DNA of 25,447 nucleotides from an uncultured Fidelibacterota bacterium (GCA_913054425.1 CAJXJG010000005.1:1-25447); one strand, 5' to 3'; shown: positions 15,989 to 24,467, counted from the stretch's first letter. Program-made: numbers and translations. Notes: generated by a model from the letters alone, not told the origin.

Positions 15989-17302
15989 ATGAGTATAGAA
16001 AAAATTATCGGAATCGGTCGGGAGAATTCTAACGAATGGGAACGGAGAACACCGCTTGTACCGGCAGACCTAAAAACTATTATAGATGAAAACAACTGCA
16101 GGGTTCTAATACAACCGTCCAAATTGCGTATTTTTACTGACCATTCTTATCTGCAAGCCGGAGCGATGATTTCAGAAACCCTTGATAAGGCAGATTTAAT
16201 TCTTGCAGTAAAAGAGATTCCAGTTGAATTCCTCCATGGAAAAAAGACGTACCTGTTTTTTTCTCATACCACAAAAGGTCAATCCTATAATATGAAGATG
16301 CTCCTACATTTAATGGATTTGAAATGCAACTTGATTGATTACGAAAAAATTGTTGATGAAAAGAATAACCGATTGATATTTTTCGGACGATATGCTGGAT
16401 TGGCAGGAATGATAGAGACGATTCACGCCTATGGGAAAAAACTCAAGCTTCAAGGTATCCATACCCCTCTGGAAAAAATAAAACAGGCTTACCAGTATTC
16501 TTCTGTTGAAGAGGCAAAAGTACATTTTGAATCCATTTGCAATGATTTACGAAAAGAAGGAATACCAAAAGTTTTAGGTCCGGTTGTTTTTGGGTTTGCT
16601 GGTTATGGAAATGTCTCCCGTGGTGCCCAGGAAATATTTGATTTACTCCCGCACAACGATCTTTCTCCAACGGAATTAGCGAAGAATTTCTCATCCTTAA
16701 CTTCCTGTAACGGGACATTATTTAAGATTGTTTTTAAGGAAGAACATATGGTTACTCCCAAAAACGGTAAATTTGTTTTGAAGGATTATTACGACAGCCC
16801 TAAAAATTATACCGGCAAATTTTCATCCTGGCTCCCCTACATAAATGTTTTGGTGAATTGTATTTACTGGACAGACGAATATCCCCGACTCGTTACCGAA
16901 GATTTTATAAACCAGCACCCTAACGGGAAACTGTCTGTCATCGGTGATATCAGTTGCGACATTGAGGGTTCCATAGAAATCAACTATAAATCTACTTATC
17001 CGGATAATGCTACCTATACTTATCTCCCGGCTGAAAAATATTTTAAAGATGGTACTCTCCAGAATGGTGTTACAATAATGGCAGTGGATAATCTGCCCTG
17101 TGAATTTTCAAAAGAGTCATCAACAGAATTTTCGAAAGTATTAAAGGAATTCATCCCCCCACTCCTTAAAGAAAACTTCAATTTATCCTTTGAGAAATTG
17201 CAACTCCCAGCTCCCCTGAAACGGGCGCTGATTCTGCATCAGGGACAATTCACTGAAGATTATATCTATATGAAAAAATATCTACAAAAGGAAAACTCAT
17301 GA
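15989..17302 (+). CDS. Lysine-ketoglutarate reductase (saccharopine-forming)
   Basis: 437 residues matching the N-terminal half of animal/plant AASS (LKR-SDH). It condenses lysine and 2-oxoglutarate to saccharopine with NADPH. The start GIGRENSNEWERRTPLVPAD is the alanine dehydrogenase/LKR N-terminal signature. YLFFSHTTKGQSYNMKML, LIDYEKIVDEKNNRLIFFGRYAGLAGMI and the Rossmann stretch VVFGFAGYGNVSRGAQEIFDLLP (about residues 199-221) correspond one by one to AASS. The partner saccharopine dehydrogenase is a separate gene that overlaps it by 4 nt (ATGA, 17299-17302). ATG at 15989 is preceded by no strong ribosome-binding site; the ATG 9 nt earlier is in another frame. Confidence 0.92.
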   Translation: MSIEKIIGIGRENSNEWERRTPLVPADLKTIIDENNCRVLIQPSKLRIFTDHSYLQAGAMISETLDKADLILAVKEIPVEFLHGKKTYLFFSHTTKGQSYNMKMLLHLMDLKCNLIDYEKIVDEKNNRLIFFGRYAGLAGMIETIHAYGKKLKLQGIHTPLEKIKQAYQYSSVEEAKVHFESICNDLRKEGIPKVLGPVVFGFAGYGNVSRGAQEIFDLLPHNDLSPTELAKNFSSLTSCNGTLFKIVFKEEHMVTPKNGKFVLKDYYDSPKNYTGKFSSWLPYINVLVNCIYWTDEYPRLVTEDFINQHPNGKLSVIGDISCDIEGSIEINYKSTYPDNATYTYLPAEKYFKDGTLQNGVTIMAVDNLPCEFSKESSTEFSKVLKEFIPPLLKENFNLSFEKLQLPAPLKRALILHQGQFTEDYIYMKKYLQKENS

Positions 17303-18630
17303 AAAACATACTTGTCTTAGGTGCAGGATTGGTCAGCAGACCCGGTGTACACTATCTACTTAATCAGGAATATTTTCGGGTAACTGTAGCCTCCCGAACT
17401 GTCCACAAAGCAGAGGCACTGGTTAAAGGGTATGAAAACGGAAACGCTATTTCCCTCAATGTAAACAACACTACCAAACTGACGGAATTGATTAAAAGCA
17501 GTGATATTGTAATAAGTCTACTGCCCTGGATTCATCATGTAAAAGTTGCAGAATACTGCCTTGCGCACAATACCCATATGGCTACCACCTCCTATGTCAG
17601 CAAAGAAATGAAAGCTTTTGACTCAGAAGCAAAAACCAAAGGTCTTCTTTTCCTGAATGAAATAGGGGTAGATCCCGGGATTGATCATATGTCCGCTATG
17701 AAGATTATTGACCAAGTTCACGACGATGGCGGAAAAATCCTCCATTTTTATTCCTTTTGTGGTGGACTACCGGCACCGGAAGATAATGATAATCCTTTTG
17801 GATATAAATTTTCATGGAGTCCGAAAGGCGTGGTCCTGGCTTCCCGAAACTCTTCCCAATATCTCGAAAATGGAACAAAAATTACTATCGAAGGAAAAAA
17901 CCTATTCGCAAATCCACGATTAGAGGAGGTTGATGGATTGGGAATTTTTGAGGTATATCCGAACCGGGATTCCCTCCCCTACAAGCATTTGTACGGATTG
18001 AATGATGCACTCACTGTTATGCGTGGTACATATCGAAATATCGGTTGGTGTGAAACTCTAAAAGCCATTGTTGATCTTGGCCTGGTGGATGAAACACCCA
18101 ATGTAAAATTAAAGGGAATAATCTTTCAACAAATGTTAGCGGAATCGGTTGGGGCATCCGCATCAGATAATATCAGAGCTGAAACTGCCAAAAAATTAAA
18201 TATTGAAATAACTTCCCCCATTTTAGACCGTTTGGAATGGTTAGGACTATTCAGCGATAAATCTGTAACAAATCATGATAACCGGCTGGATATTCTCAGT
18301 GATCTCCTTCAAGAAAAATTATTCTACAAAAAGGGTGAAAAAGACATGATTCTGCTTCAACATAAATTTACAATTGAAACCAAAAAGAAAATGAAAGAGT
18401 TAATCACCTCAACTCTAATTGATTATGGAATACCCAATGGCGATTCTTCCATGGCACGTACAGTTAGTTTACCTCTTGCCATCGGAGTAAAACTCATTTT
18501 AACCGGTAAAATAACTTTAACAGGTGTCCAAATCCCTATAATGAAGAAAATTTATGATCCAGTTCTCAACGAGTTGGAAAACATGGGGATTAAAATGGTG
18601 GAAAAGATATCTTTAAAAAATAGCGACTAG
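17299..18630 (+). CDS. Saccharopine dehydrogenase (glutamate-forming)
   Basis: 443 residues matching the SDH half of AASS and yeast Lys9. It oxidises saccharopine to 2-aminoadipate 6-semialdehyde plus glutamate. The Rossmann motif VLGAGLVSRPGVHYLL is at residues 6-21, then VISLLPWIHHVKVAEYC, NEIGVDPGIDHMSAMKIID, SFCGGLPAPEDNDNPFGYKFSWSP (substrate region) and the C-terminal GDSSMARTVSLPLAIGVKLIL. It starts within the end of the reductase gene, so the two products are probably made together as a split form of the eukaryotic fusion. Its TAG stop overlaps the TAG stop of the convergent ABC ATPase gene within a CTAG palindrome. Confidence 0.94.
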   Translation: MKNILVLGAGLVSRPGVHYLLNQEYFRVTVASRTVHKAEALVKGYENGNAISLNVNNTTKLTELIKSSDIVISLLPWIHHVKVAEYCLAHNTHMATTSYVSKEMKAFDSEAKTKGLLFLNEIGVDPGIDHMSAMKIIDQVHDDGGKILHFYSFCGGLPAPEDNDNPFGYKFSWSPKGVVLASRNSSQYLENGTKITIEGKNLFANPRLEEVDGLGIFEVYPNRDSLPYKHLYGLNDALTVMRGTYRNIGWCETLKAIVDLGLVDETPNVKLKGIIFQQMLAESVGASASDNIRAETAKKLNIEITSPILDRLEWLGLFSDKSVTNHDNRLDILSDLLQEKLFYKKGEKDMILLQHKFTIETKKKMKELITSTLIDYGIPNGDSSMARTVSLPLAIGVKLILTGKITLTGVQIPIMKKIYDPVLNELENMGIKMVEKISLKNSD

Positions 18631-19523
18631 GTAATTGGGCAAGCCCAGGAATGCTCTCCCTTCAAAACAAAGTCCGGTTCCTTTTCTGCGCATTCCTGGA
18701 TTGCAGATGGGCACCGCGGGTGAAAACGACACCCAGCAGGGTATTCTAACGGAGGAGGTACAACCCCTGGGATGGATGGAAATTCTCCCTTATTATTTTT
18801 ATTCATCCTCGACAGCTGGATCAATGCTTTTGTGTAGGGATGTTTTGGTGAAGAAAACAGTACATCCGTCGGTGCTGATTCAACAATGCGCCCAGCATAC
18901 ATATCCATTGTTCTTTGAGCAAATGATTTTACTAATGACAGGTCATGGGATATAAATAAAATGCTCACGCCTTGTTTATCATTCAATTCTTTCAGCAGGT
19001 CAATAATCTGGGCCTGGATAGTCACATCCAATGCAGTTGTGGGTTCATCAGCAATGAGAAGATCGGGGTCTCGAGCCAGTGCAATTGCAATGAGAACCCG
19101 CTGCCTCATTCCGCCTGAAAATTCATGAGGGTACTGATAATATCTTTTTTCTGGTTTATCAATTCCTACAGCATTCAATAATCGAACAACTTCACCTTTG
19201 TTCCTGTTAACCTTAACTTTTATCCCTTCTAGAATCTGCGTCCCAACTTTTAATACGGGATTCAAAGCGTTCAGTGGATCTTGAAAGATCATTGCTGAGT
19301 GAACATCATTAATTGAACTTTGACTTATAAAAGCCGCTTTTGGAAGGAGTCTCGCCTGGGATAAAGCAATTTGAGTTTTACCGCATCCTGATTCACCCAC
19401 CAATCCAATGATTTCACCCTGGTCTATATAAAAAGAAACCCGGTCCACAACAGGAACCAGGTTTCCTTCGATATTATATTGAATGGTTAAATCGCTTACG
19501 TCTAAAAGATGATCATGCGGCAT
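18627..19523 (-). CDS. OppD/DppD-like ABC transporter ATP-binding protein, compact
   Basis: 298 residues. Walker A GESGCGKT is at 43-50, then Q-loop MIFQDPLNALNPV, signature FSGGMRQRV, Walker B LLIADEPTTALDV, switch His in FISHDLSLV, and the C-terminal oligopeptide-transporter extension with four cysteines (GCRFHPRCP...C...WACP). It belongs to the peptide/nickel importer ATPases. It is shorter than usual because the stretch between Walker A and the Q-loop is only about 30 residues and lacks the normal G-I-F-G-DL segment. No permease, OppF-type partner or binding protein lies nearby. Its start overlaps the upstream membrane gene by 11 nt, so it is translated in the unknown membrane operon. It may serve that complex or be an orphan. 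Confidence 0.88.
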   Translation of the reverse strand: MPHDHLLDVSDLTIQYNIEGNLVPVVDRVSFYIDQGEIIGLVGESGCGKTQIALSQARLLPKAAFISQSSINDVHSAMIFQDPLNALNPVLKVGTQILEGIKVKVNRNKGEVVRLLNAVGIDKPEKRYYQYPHEFSGGMRQRVLIAIALARDPDLLIADEPTTALDVTIQAQIIDLLKELNDKQGVSILFISHDLSLVKSFAQRTMDMYAGRIVESAPTDVLFSSPKHPYTKALIQLSRMNKNNKGEFPSIPGVVPPPLEYPAGCRFHPRCPSAIQECAEKEPDFVLKGEHSWACPIT

Positions 19524-20361
19524 CTTCGCTCACAGGTGTATTTTTACCCCGATCTTTAAATGCATTGTAACCCAAAAGAACAATCATAGCTATCAGTATC
19601 CAGATGGTGGCATGATTATATTGCGCTTTGGAATAATCAATCAGGTCCACAAACCGACCGATAAGCAGAGAGATACGTCCCATGACCGCAAACCCGAATG
19701 AAGCGCCGAAGCTGATCATCAGAAAGTAAATTCCAAGCTTGGTCAATTTTCCGAATGCACCCTTGTGTTCCTTTGAAAAATAAAAGTACGCTAGTCCTGC
19801 GATTGTACCGACTAAAATGACAATATTGTTGAAGATGCTGTTTCCTATCAGAGCGAAAAACGGCAAATCACCGCCCACAAACTGCATCGCAGATCCCTTG
19901 ATCTGGCCAATCACATTTGAATTAAGAAATCCGTAAGCACGGAGGCCTGCTGCCATTCCAACGGTGTAGGCGATTCCCCAGCGGGCAAACCAGGACAATT
20001 TTGACGACACACTCAACAGCATCATAATCCCCAGTGCAAATGGAATAAGATAGATCAGGTGCATGTCATGCCCTTTGTCAATTCCACCTTCAGGAAAAAC
20101 AGCAGATGTAAGGACGTGTAGGCCATTGTAAATTTTATACCAGAAGGAATCTGCATTGTATTCACTGGCAGGCCAGAGCCGGCCAAACAGGTTGGGCTGA
20201 ATCTGCGTCCAGAAGAACATGGACGCCCAGTACCCTGCTGATATACCGACAAAAACATGTTCTGCTATTTTGTAAAACGGATTATCTTTATACAAATAGG
20301 AAAAGATCGCCAGTGTCAAAAACACGGCGACCCAGGCTCCAAGAATTGTTCCGAATGTCAT
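19513..20361 (-). CDS. Polytopic membrane protein of unknown function (cluster subunit)
   Basis: 282 residues with about seven hydrophobic segments (roughly 5-23, 32-51, 100-117, 126-145, 173-195, 208-232, 251-267). A larger non-membrane loop at about 52-98 holds FGRLWPASEYNADSFWYKIY. Conserved-looking motifs include EHVFVGISAGYW, ARWGIAYTVGMAAGLRAYGF and FAVMGRISLLIGR. I recognise no transporter or enzyme family. A strong GGAGG precedes the ATG. It is the last of four membrane-protein genes in the operon and overlaps the ABC ATPase gene. It could be a channel-like or scaffold subunit, but nothing in the sequence decides. Confidence 0.8.
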   Translation of the reverse strand: MTFGTILGAWVAVFLTLAIFSYLYKDNPFYKIAEHVFVGISAGYWASMFFWTQIQPNLFGRLWPASEYNADSFWYKIYNGLHVLTSAVFPEGGIDKGHDMHLIYLIPFALGIMMLLSVSSKLSWFARWGIAYTVGMAAGLRAYGFLNSNVIGQIKGSAMQFVGGDLPFFALIGNSIFNNIVILVGTIAGLAYFYFSKEHKGAFGKLTKLGIYFLMISFGASFGFAVMGRISLLIGRFVDLIDYSKAQYNHATIWILIAMIVLLGYNAFKDRGKNTPVSEDAA

Positions 20362-20378
20362 CTTATTCTCCTCCTGCC

Positions 20379-21224
20379 TTAATATTTTTTCTGGCGTTGC
20401 CGTTCAATGAAAAAAGCAACATTTCCAAAGATAATGAACAGTACAATAACCACATGGGCAACAGATTGTGCATCCATCCCGCTGGTTCCAATACCGGGGA
20501 TACCCACCAGTTTTTCATATTCCGCGGCACCGGGCATTCCAGCCAGGATGCCTTTCACCTGTCCACTTTGAACATAGGGCATCACTTCGTTCACCTGTAT
20601 GGACGTCACGCCTGTGCTCATGGGAACTCCAGTCGGATCTGCACCGTACTGTACCCATTCTACTGTCCCAGGGTATCCCGCAGATGCAGTAAAAATAAAG
20701 TCGAAATCCGCCAACTTATTTATTCCCTCCATCATGGGTATTTTATCTGTCAAGGTTCCGCGTGCATCAGTAGAATACAATTTCCTGATATTGCTGACGA
20801 TCCCTTTTACCACGGCTTCATTACCAGGACGGAACCCAAGCAGAACGTAATCTTTACCATATGTGAGGTTAAATTCCTGTTCGGCAATTTCCTCAATCGC
20901 TTCCTCTGCCATAAACTGCCCATCGGGCCAGAGACAGGTAATGTACACCTTGTGCTTGTTTTTGAACAGATGCCGTAATACAGCATAGGTCATGGGATGA
21001 ATTTCCGGTTTGGTGCTGGGACCGTATTCAAACGAAACGAGCACATTCGAACCGTGCTCAAGGTCATCCATTGCATCGTAGGCAGTTTGTGTAGAGTCCG
21101 TTGGGCGAATCGGCAACCCAATCGGAAAAAACAATGGAAGCAGAACCACAAGCGCTATGATTATGAATATCCAACGTCGGTCCATCTCCCCAATTTTTAG
21201 GATAAAATCTGCAATCTTTTTCAT
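20379..21224 (-). CDS. Bitopic membrane protein with central alpha/beta domain, unknown function
   Basis: 281 residues. One membrane segment near the N-terminus (about 18-38, WIFIIIALVVLLPLFFPIGL) and one near the C-terminus (about 257-274) flank a soluble domain of about 215 residues. That domain shows a strand-helix alternation with NVLVSFEYGPSTKPEIHPM, KVYITCLWPDGQFMAEEAI, YGKDYVLLGFRPGNEAVVKG, DFDFIFTASAGYPGTVEW and VKGILAGMPGAAEYEKL. Tyrosine- and glycine-rich loops suggest a ligand-binding or Rossmann-like fold, but there is no recognised catalytic motif. GGAGAG precedes the ATG, and the gene starts 3 nt after the upstream stop. It appears to pair with the polytopic gene that follows. 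Confidence 0.8.
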   Translation of the reverse strand: MKKIADFILKIGEMDRRWIFIIIALVVLLPLFFPIGLPIRPTDSTQTAYDAMDDLEHGSNVLVSFEYGPSTKPEIHPMTYAVLRHLFKNKHKVYITCLWPDGQFMAEEAIEEIAEQEFNLTYGKDYVLLGFRPGNEAVVKGIVSNIRKLYSTDARGTLTDKIPMMEGINKLADFDFIFTASAGYPGTVEWVQYGADPTGVPMSTGVTSIQVNEVMPYVQSGQVKGILAGMPGAAEYEKLVGIPGIGTSGMDAQSVAHVVIVLFIIFGNVAFFIERQRQKKY

Positions 21225-21227
21225 GCT

Positions 21228-22046
21228 TTACTCTCCAATATAGGATTTTTCAATTCCAAGAATATATCGGATGGACGTCGCGAAAATGCCAAGTCCAATC
21301 CCGATCATGATCGCACGCGCTCCAGCAACATTTGGATTGTAGTAAATCCACTCCTGGATAATGGGCAGGTAAAATATCCCGGGCTGATCTATAGGCCAGC
21401 CGGTCAGCATCCCTGCAACTGTAACAATAAGTAATCCTGTCAGGACACTACTGAATGTGATCATTTTATTCCCGAATTTTACGTTTACCGCAATGCCGAT
21501 TAGCAACACAAGAATGTACATCACAAACCAGGACGATATGTAACTACCGATAGGGACGCGCCCCAGCATGATAATGATCCCGGCCACTAACAGCAAGGTT
21601 GCTTCAAAGTTCCGAATACGGAAAGCACGGTACGAAGCGGATGCAACAAAGAATGCCAGAAGAGCAAACATCGTTGCGGATAATGGAGTGAACATAAATT
21701 CGAACATCCATTTAAAAAGCGTGCCTTTACTGGTTACATGAGTACCCCAGGCAACAGATTCACTTCCCTTGATAACGAATCCAGCCAAAATCGAGAATAT
21801 GAATCCGCCGATGGCAAAAAGACTGTATCCCCAGCCTTCCTGCTGTTTGATTACTTTTCTTCCCTGCATTTTCAGTAGATTCATCGCTCCAAGTATAATG
21901 GCAAAACTTGCGAGAATATCGTACCACTGCGTTGCATCGTCATCTACAAATGCCTGGATAGTAGGTTGTTCAATAAACCATCCAAATAATGTTAATAGTC
22001 CGATAACGGTAACAATGAGAATCGGTATATGTCTTTTCAAAATCAT
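21228..22046 (-). CDS. Polytopic membrane protein of unknown function (cluster subunit)
   Basis: 272 residues with about eight hydrophobic segments (about 7-25, 43-60, 74-94, 114-134, 148-166, 170-190, 194-216, 242-262). Marked motifs are IILGAMNLLKMQGRKVIKQQEGWGYS after the second segment and IIIMLGRVPIGSYISSWF. A short NPNVAGARAIMIGIGLGIFATSIRYILG end is also present. It shares the general plan, and a GR-V/I turn after a membrane helix, with the protein at 19513-20361, so the two might be distant paralogues; that is only an inference. AGGAGAA precedes the ATG. Function is unknown. Confidence 0.8.
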   Translation of the reverse strand: MILKRHIPILIVTVIGLLTLFGWFIEQPTIQAFVDDDATQWYDILASFAIILGAMNLLKMQGRKVIKQQEGWGYSLFAIGGFIFSILAGFVIKGSESVAWGTHVTSKGTLFKWMFEFMFTPLSATMFALLAFFVASASYRAFRIRNFEATLLLVAGIIIMLGRVPIGSYISSWFVMYILVLLIGIAVNVKFGNKMITFSSVLTGLLIVTVAGMLTGWPIDQPGIFYLPIIQEWIYYNPNVAGARAIMIGIGLGIFATSIRYILGIEKSYIGE

Positions 22047-22056
22047 GGCTTTTCTC

Positions 22057-22920
22057 CTACTGTACCGTTAAAAAGTTAAGCACATCCCAGCCGATCCATC
22101 CTAAATCATGGAACAGTCGTAATATGACTGATAAAATAATAACAATGGTGATACCCGCTTTTATCATATCCTGTCCTTTTACTCCGCCCATGAGTTCAGG
22201 CTTCTGAGAAAGGTATGCACTCGCGGCAAAAAACTCCTCACCGATCAGGGTGTAGTCACAGGCAGTGACGAAGAACGGAATTTGCGCCTGTGATGCTGTG
22301 CCGGCAATCTGGATGGCTCCGATTGAATTGCCGGTCTCGGCAAGGATAAGGGACTCTGCATAAAATTTCCCCATATAAAGACAGGCAGCCGGTTTTTCAC
22401 GATTCATAATTCCATTTACACCAGCGGCATAGGCAAACTGGTCATCGGTCAGATAATGCACGATGTCTTCGTGAAAAAGGTCTGGGCGACCTTCTAATGT
22501 GTATGCTTCCCGCACAGATTCCCGAGCAGCTTTCATCACAATTGCCCGCGATACAGGCACATTCAGTGATGTTTCGTAGCGTGCCGTCATCCTGGCAACA
22601 TGTCCAAGGACAATCACGCCGGCAACGGTCTCTACCTGATCCATGTCCATGATCCCAGGCACATAGAGTACCGGTTTTCCCATCTCGGTAGATCTGCCGA
22701 CTGCTTCCTCCACTGCTTTTAATCCGGGAATAGTTCTTAAGAAAAAGGAATCTCCTCTCTTAGCAATGCGGATGTAATAGATCAATGTTCCTGCCATTCC
22801 AACGATGGCAACAAACATAACGATCCGCTCACCATTGAATCCCGGATGACCAAGCATCCAGAAGATCAAAAATGCGACTGTAATTGCCGCTCCAATGATC
22901 CAGAATTGTTTATCTTTCAT
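22057..22920 (-). CDS. Membrane-anchored protein of unknown function (resembles DUF6754 family)
   Basis: 287 residues. Two hydrophobic segments at the N-terminus (about 6-23 and 31-52) and one near the C-terminus (about 252-268) enclose a cytosolic-type alpha/beta domain. Its characteristic stretch is LKAVEEAVGRSTEMGKPVLYVPGI, followed by VPVSRAIVMKAARESVREAY, HYLTDDQFAYAAGVNGIMNREKPAACLYMGKFYAESL and ETGNSIGAIQIAGTASQAQIPFFVTACDYTLIGEE. From memory this pattern belongs to the uncharacterised DUF6754 proteins of Chloroflexi and related bacteria; I could not search to confirm. The ATG overlaps the preceding small gene by 4 nt (ATGA) with GGAG inside that gene. Confidence 0.8.
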   Translation of the reverse strand: MKDKQFWIIGAAITVAFLIFWMLGHPGFNGERIVMFVAIVGMAGTLIYYIRIAKRGDSFFLRTIPGLKAVEEAVGRSTEMGKPVLYVPGIMDMDQVETVAGVIVLGHVARMTARYETSLNVPVSRAIVMKAARESVREAYTLEGRPDLFHEDIVHYLTDDQFAYAAGVNGIMNREKPAACLYMGKFYAESLILAETGNSIGAIQIAGTASQAQIPFFVTACDYTLIGEEFFAASAYLSQKPELMGGVKGQDMIKAGITIVIILSVILRLFHDLGWIGWDVLNFLTVQ

Positions 22921-23294
22921 TTTTGCTCCATAGAGACATTACTCACTCCGGGGTTTTTCGGGAGTGTAATATCGTGGGTTTTATTTGTGGCTTCTTTTTC
23001 AAGTAATTCAATCACAGTGATCAATTTTTCAACATTTTCTGGGTCTTCAAATATTTCTGCAGCACGATAATATCCTTCAGCATTAATAAATGCGGTGATG
23101 ATCGGACCAAAAAAAATCATGGTATGGCTTCCAAGCAACGCTAATGGTTTGCTCATCTCTAAAAATAACACTGCAGGAGTGATTAAACCGGATTTATGAA
23201 TCCGATTTGCAATTCTTTTGATAAAATCTAGATCCAAGTCTGAAATAGGATTCGGATTGGGAGCCTGGAATTTTTTCTTTATTCTACCAAACAT
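22917..23294 (-). CDS. Small protein of unknown function in the membrane-protein operon
   Basis: 125 residues if started at the ATG at 23294, chosen because AGGA lies 8 nt upstream. An ATG at 23300 and a TTG at 23315 are further in-frame starts. The basic N-terminus (MFGRIKKKFQ) is followed by LDLDFIKRIANRIHKSGLITPAVLFLEMSKPLALLGSHTM and a moderately hydrophobic FFGPIITAFINAEGYY segment. A charged helix DPENVEKLITVIELLEKEA and a flexible tail come last. The middle may lie on or in the membrane surface. No family recognised. It overlaps the next gene by 4 nt, so it is very likely expressed and a partner in the complex. Confidence 0.72.
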   Translation of the reverse strand: MFGRIKKKFQAPNPNPISDLDLDFIKRIANRIHKSGLITPAVLFLEMSKPLALLGSHTMIFFGPIITAFINAEGYYRAAEIFEDPENVEKLITVIELLEKEATNKTHDITLPKNPGVSNVSMEQK

Positions 23295-23329
23295 TTTCAT
23301 TATCCTGATTGCCAATCTAAATCTTTATT

Positions 23330-24457
23330 CTAATCTGTCTCAAGCATTTCCAGATTTGCACGCGGTACCACTATTGTTTCATCGTCTATTTCTATTTCCG
23401 CTACACGGACCATGGTTTCAGATTCCATTTTACGCAGTTCAGCCGGCAAACTAACCACTGTTCCCATACTCCCGAAGTATGGGGCACGAATCACACGAAC
23501 TATGCTTCCCGCCTGGATTCCCTCAGAAGAATCAATCTCTTTATGATCACCTTTCAGTTCATCCGGCGAAAGCGGAATAACGATCTCGGGACGGATCACC
23601 CCGGCCCGGATCTGTGTAGCACCATTCACCGAGGCAAACTTTCCGTTATGCTGCTGCAATAGATCAAACGTCCTTAAGCCCATGCGGATATTCCCGTAAC
23701 CTTCGGTTATTATCAATGACGAAGCCAGATCTTCAGATCCTGTAATCGCGACACCAAGAGTGTAACCAAGAATATCCTCCAAATCATGATAATTAAAACC
23801 GCCAACAACTACTCCTGCAACTTTCATGGATATGGCTTTCTTGTATGTTTCCAGACTTATAAAAGAACCACCAACAAGGATTTTTCCGGCATGGTCAGCA
23901 GTAATCATATCCACAACGAGTTCATCTTCGCGGGAATCAACAACCACCTCAAGGACACCGCGGTTTTCACCGCCAATGCCAAAAATTCCCTGGATAAAAA
24001 CTGCATCGGTCTCAACTGCCACCCCTTCTTCAGGGAAAACCTCTTTTACCACACCGCTCACATAGGCATCAATTTCAACCGGAATTGGCGCTTCACGTAA
24101 GGTTACCTGCCCGGTTACATCTGAAATGGCTTCGATCGTACCATCAACAAGGGAATTTGCCTGAGATTTGAACATCCCGAATATACCTTTTGTCTCAGCT
24201 AAGAGGCCGTCTTTCTGGATAACATCGCCTTCTTTTAGGAGCATAACATCCCGAATGTCAGGAGCATCAATATTCAGCAGATTTGCTACATTTACCATCC
24301 GGACATTCCCCGGGAGATCCGTAGTAGCAACAATATCTTCGGGAGCTACAGTTTGTCCTGCTTTAACGACAACATTGCCTTTTAAGGGAAGCCGCCGTTC
24401 TTTCACGACTTTAGCTTCCTGTAATACTTTTAAACCTGGTGTGTACGCATGAGCCAT
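23330..24457 (-). CDS. Soluble barrel-sandwich/KOW-like protein of unknown function (cluster subunit)
   Basis: 375 residues, no membrane segment. The N-terminal third looks like repeated barrel-sandwich (lipoyl-like hybrid) units: VVKAGQTVAPEDIVATTDLPG, LLKEGDVIQKDGLLAETKG and IDAYVSGVVKEVFPEEGVAVE. The middle has GKILVGGSFISLETYKKAI, VAGVVVGGFNYHDLEDILGY and VAITGSEDLASSLIITEGYG. The C-terminus is a KOW/SH3-like module, IQAGSIVRVIRAPYFGSMGTVVSLP, ending IVVPRANLEML. Such folds usually serve as binding or scaffold surfaces. The ATG has no Shine-Dalgarno, and the upstream sequence is the end of the inserted S23 gene, which may have displaced the native leader. Function unknown. Confidence 0.8.
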   Translation of the reverse strand: MAHAYTPGLKVLQEAKVVKERRLPLKGNVVVKAGQTVAPEDIVATTDLPGNVRMVNVANLLNIDAPDIRDVMLLKEGDVIQKDGLLAETKGIFGMFKSQANSLVDGTIEAISDVTGQVTLREAPIPVEIDAYVSGVVKEVFPEEGVAVETDAVFIQGIFGIGGENRGVLEVVVDSREDELVVDMITADHAGKILVGGSFISLETYKKAISMKVAGVVVGGFNYHDLEDILGYTLGVAITGSEDLASSLIITEGYGNIRMGLRTFDLLQQHNGKFASVNGATQIRAGVIRPEIVIPLSPDELKGDHKEIDSSEGIQAGSIVRVIRAPYFGSMGTVVSLPAELRKMESETMVRVAEIEIDDETIVVPRANLEMLETD

Positions 24458-24467
24458 GATGTATTAA

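Noticed and set aside
20313..20978. Long plus-strand frame of 221 codons
   Set aside because: It is fully antisense to two well-supported membrane-protein genes with Shine-Dalgarno sites and coherent protein sequence. Its own translation is cysteine/histidine-rich without domain character.
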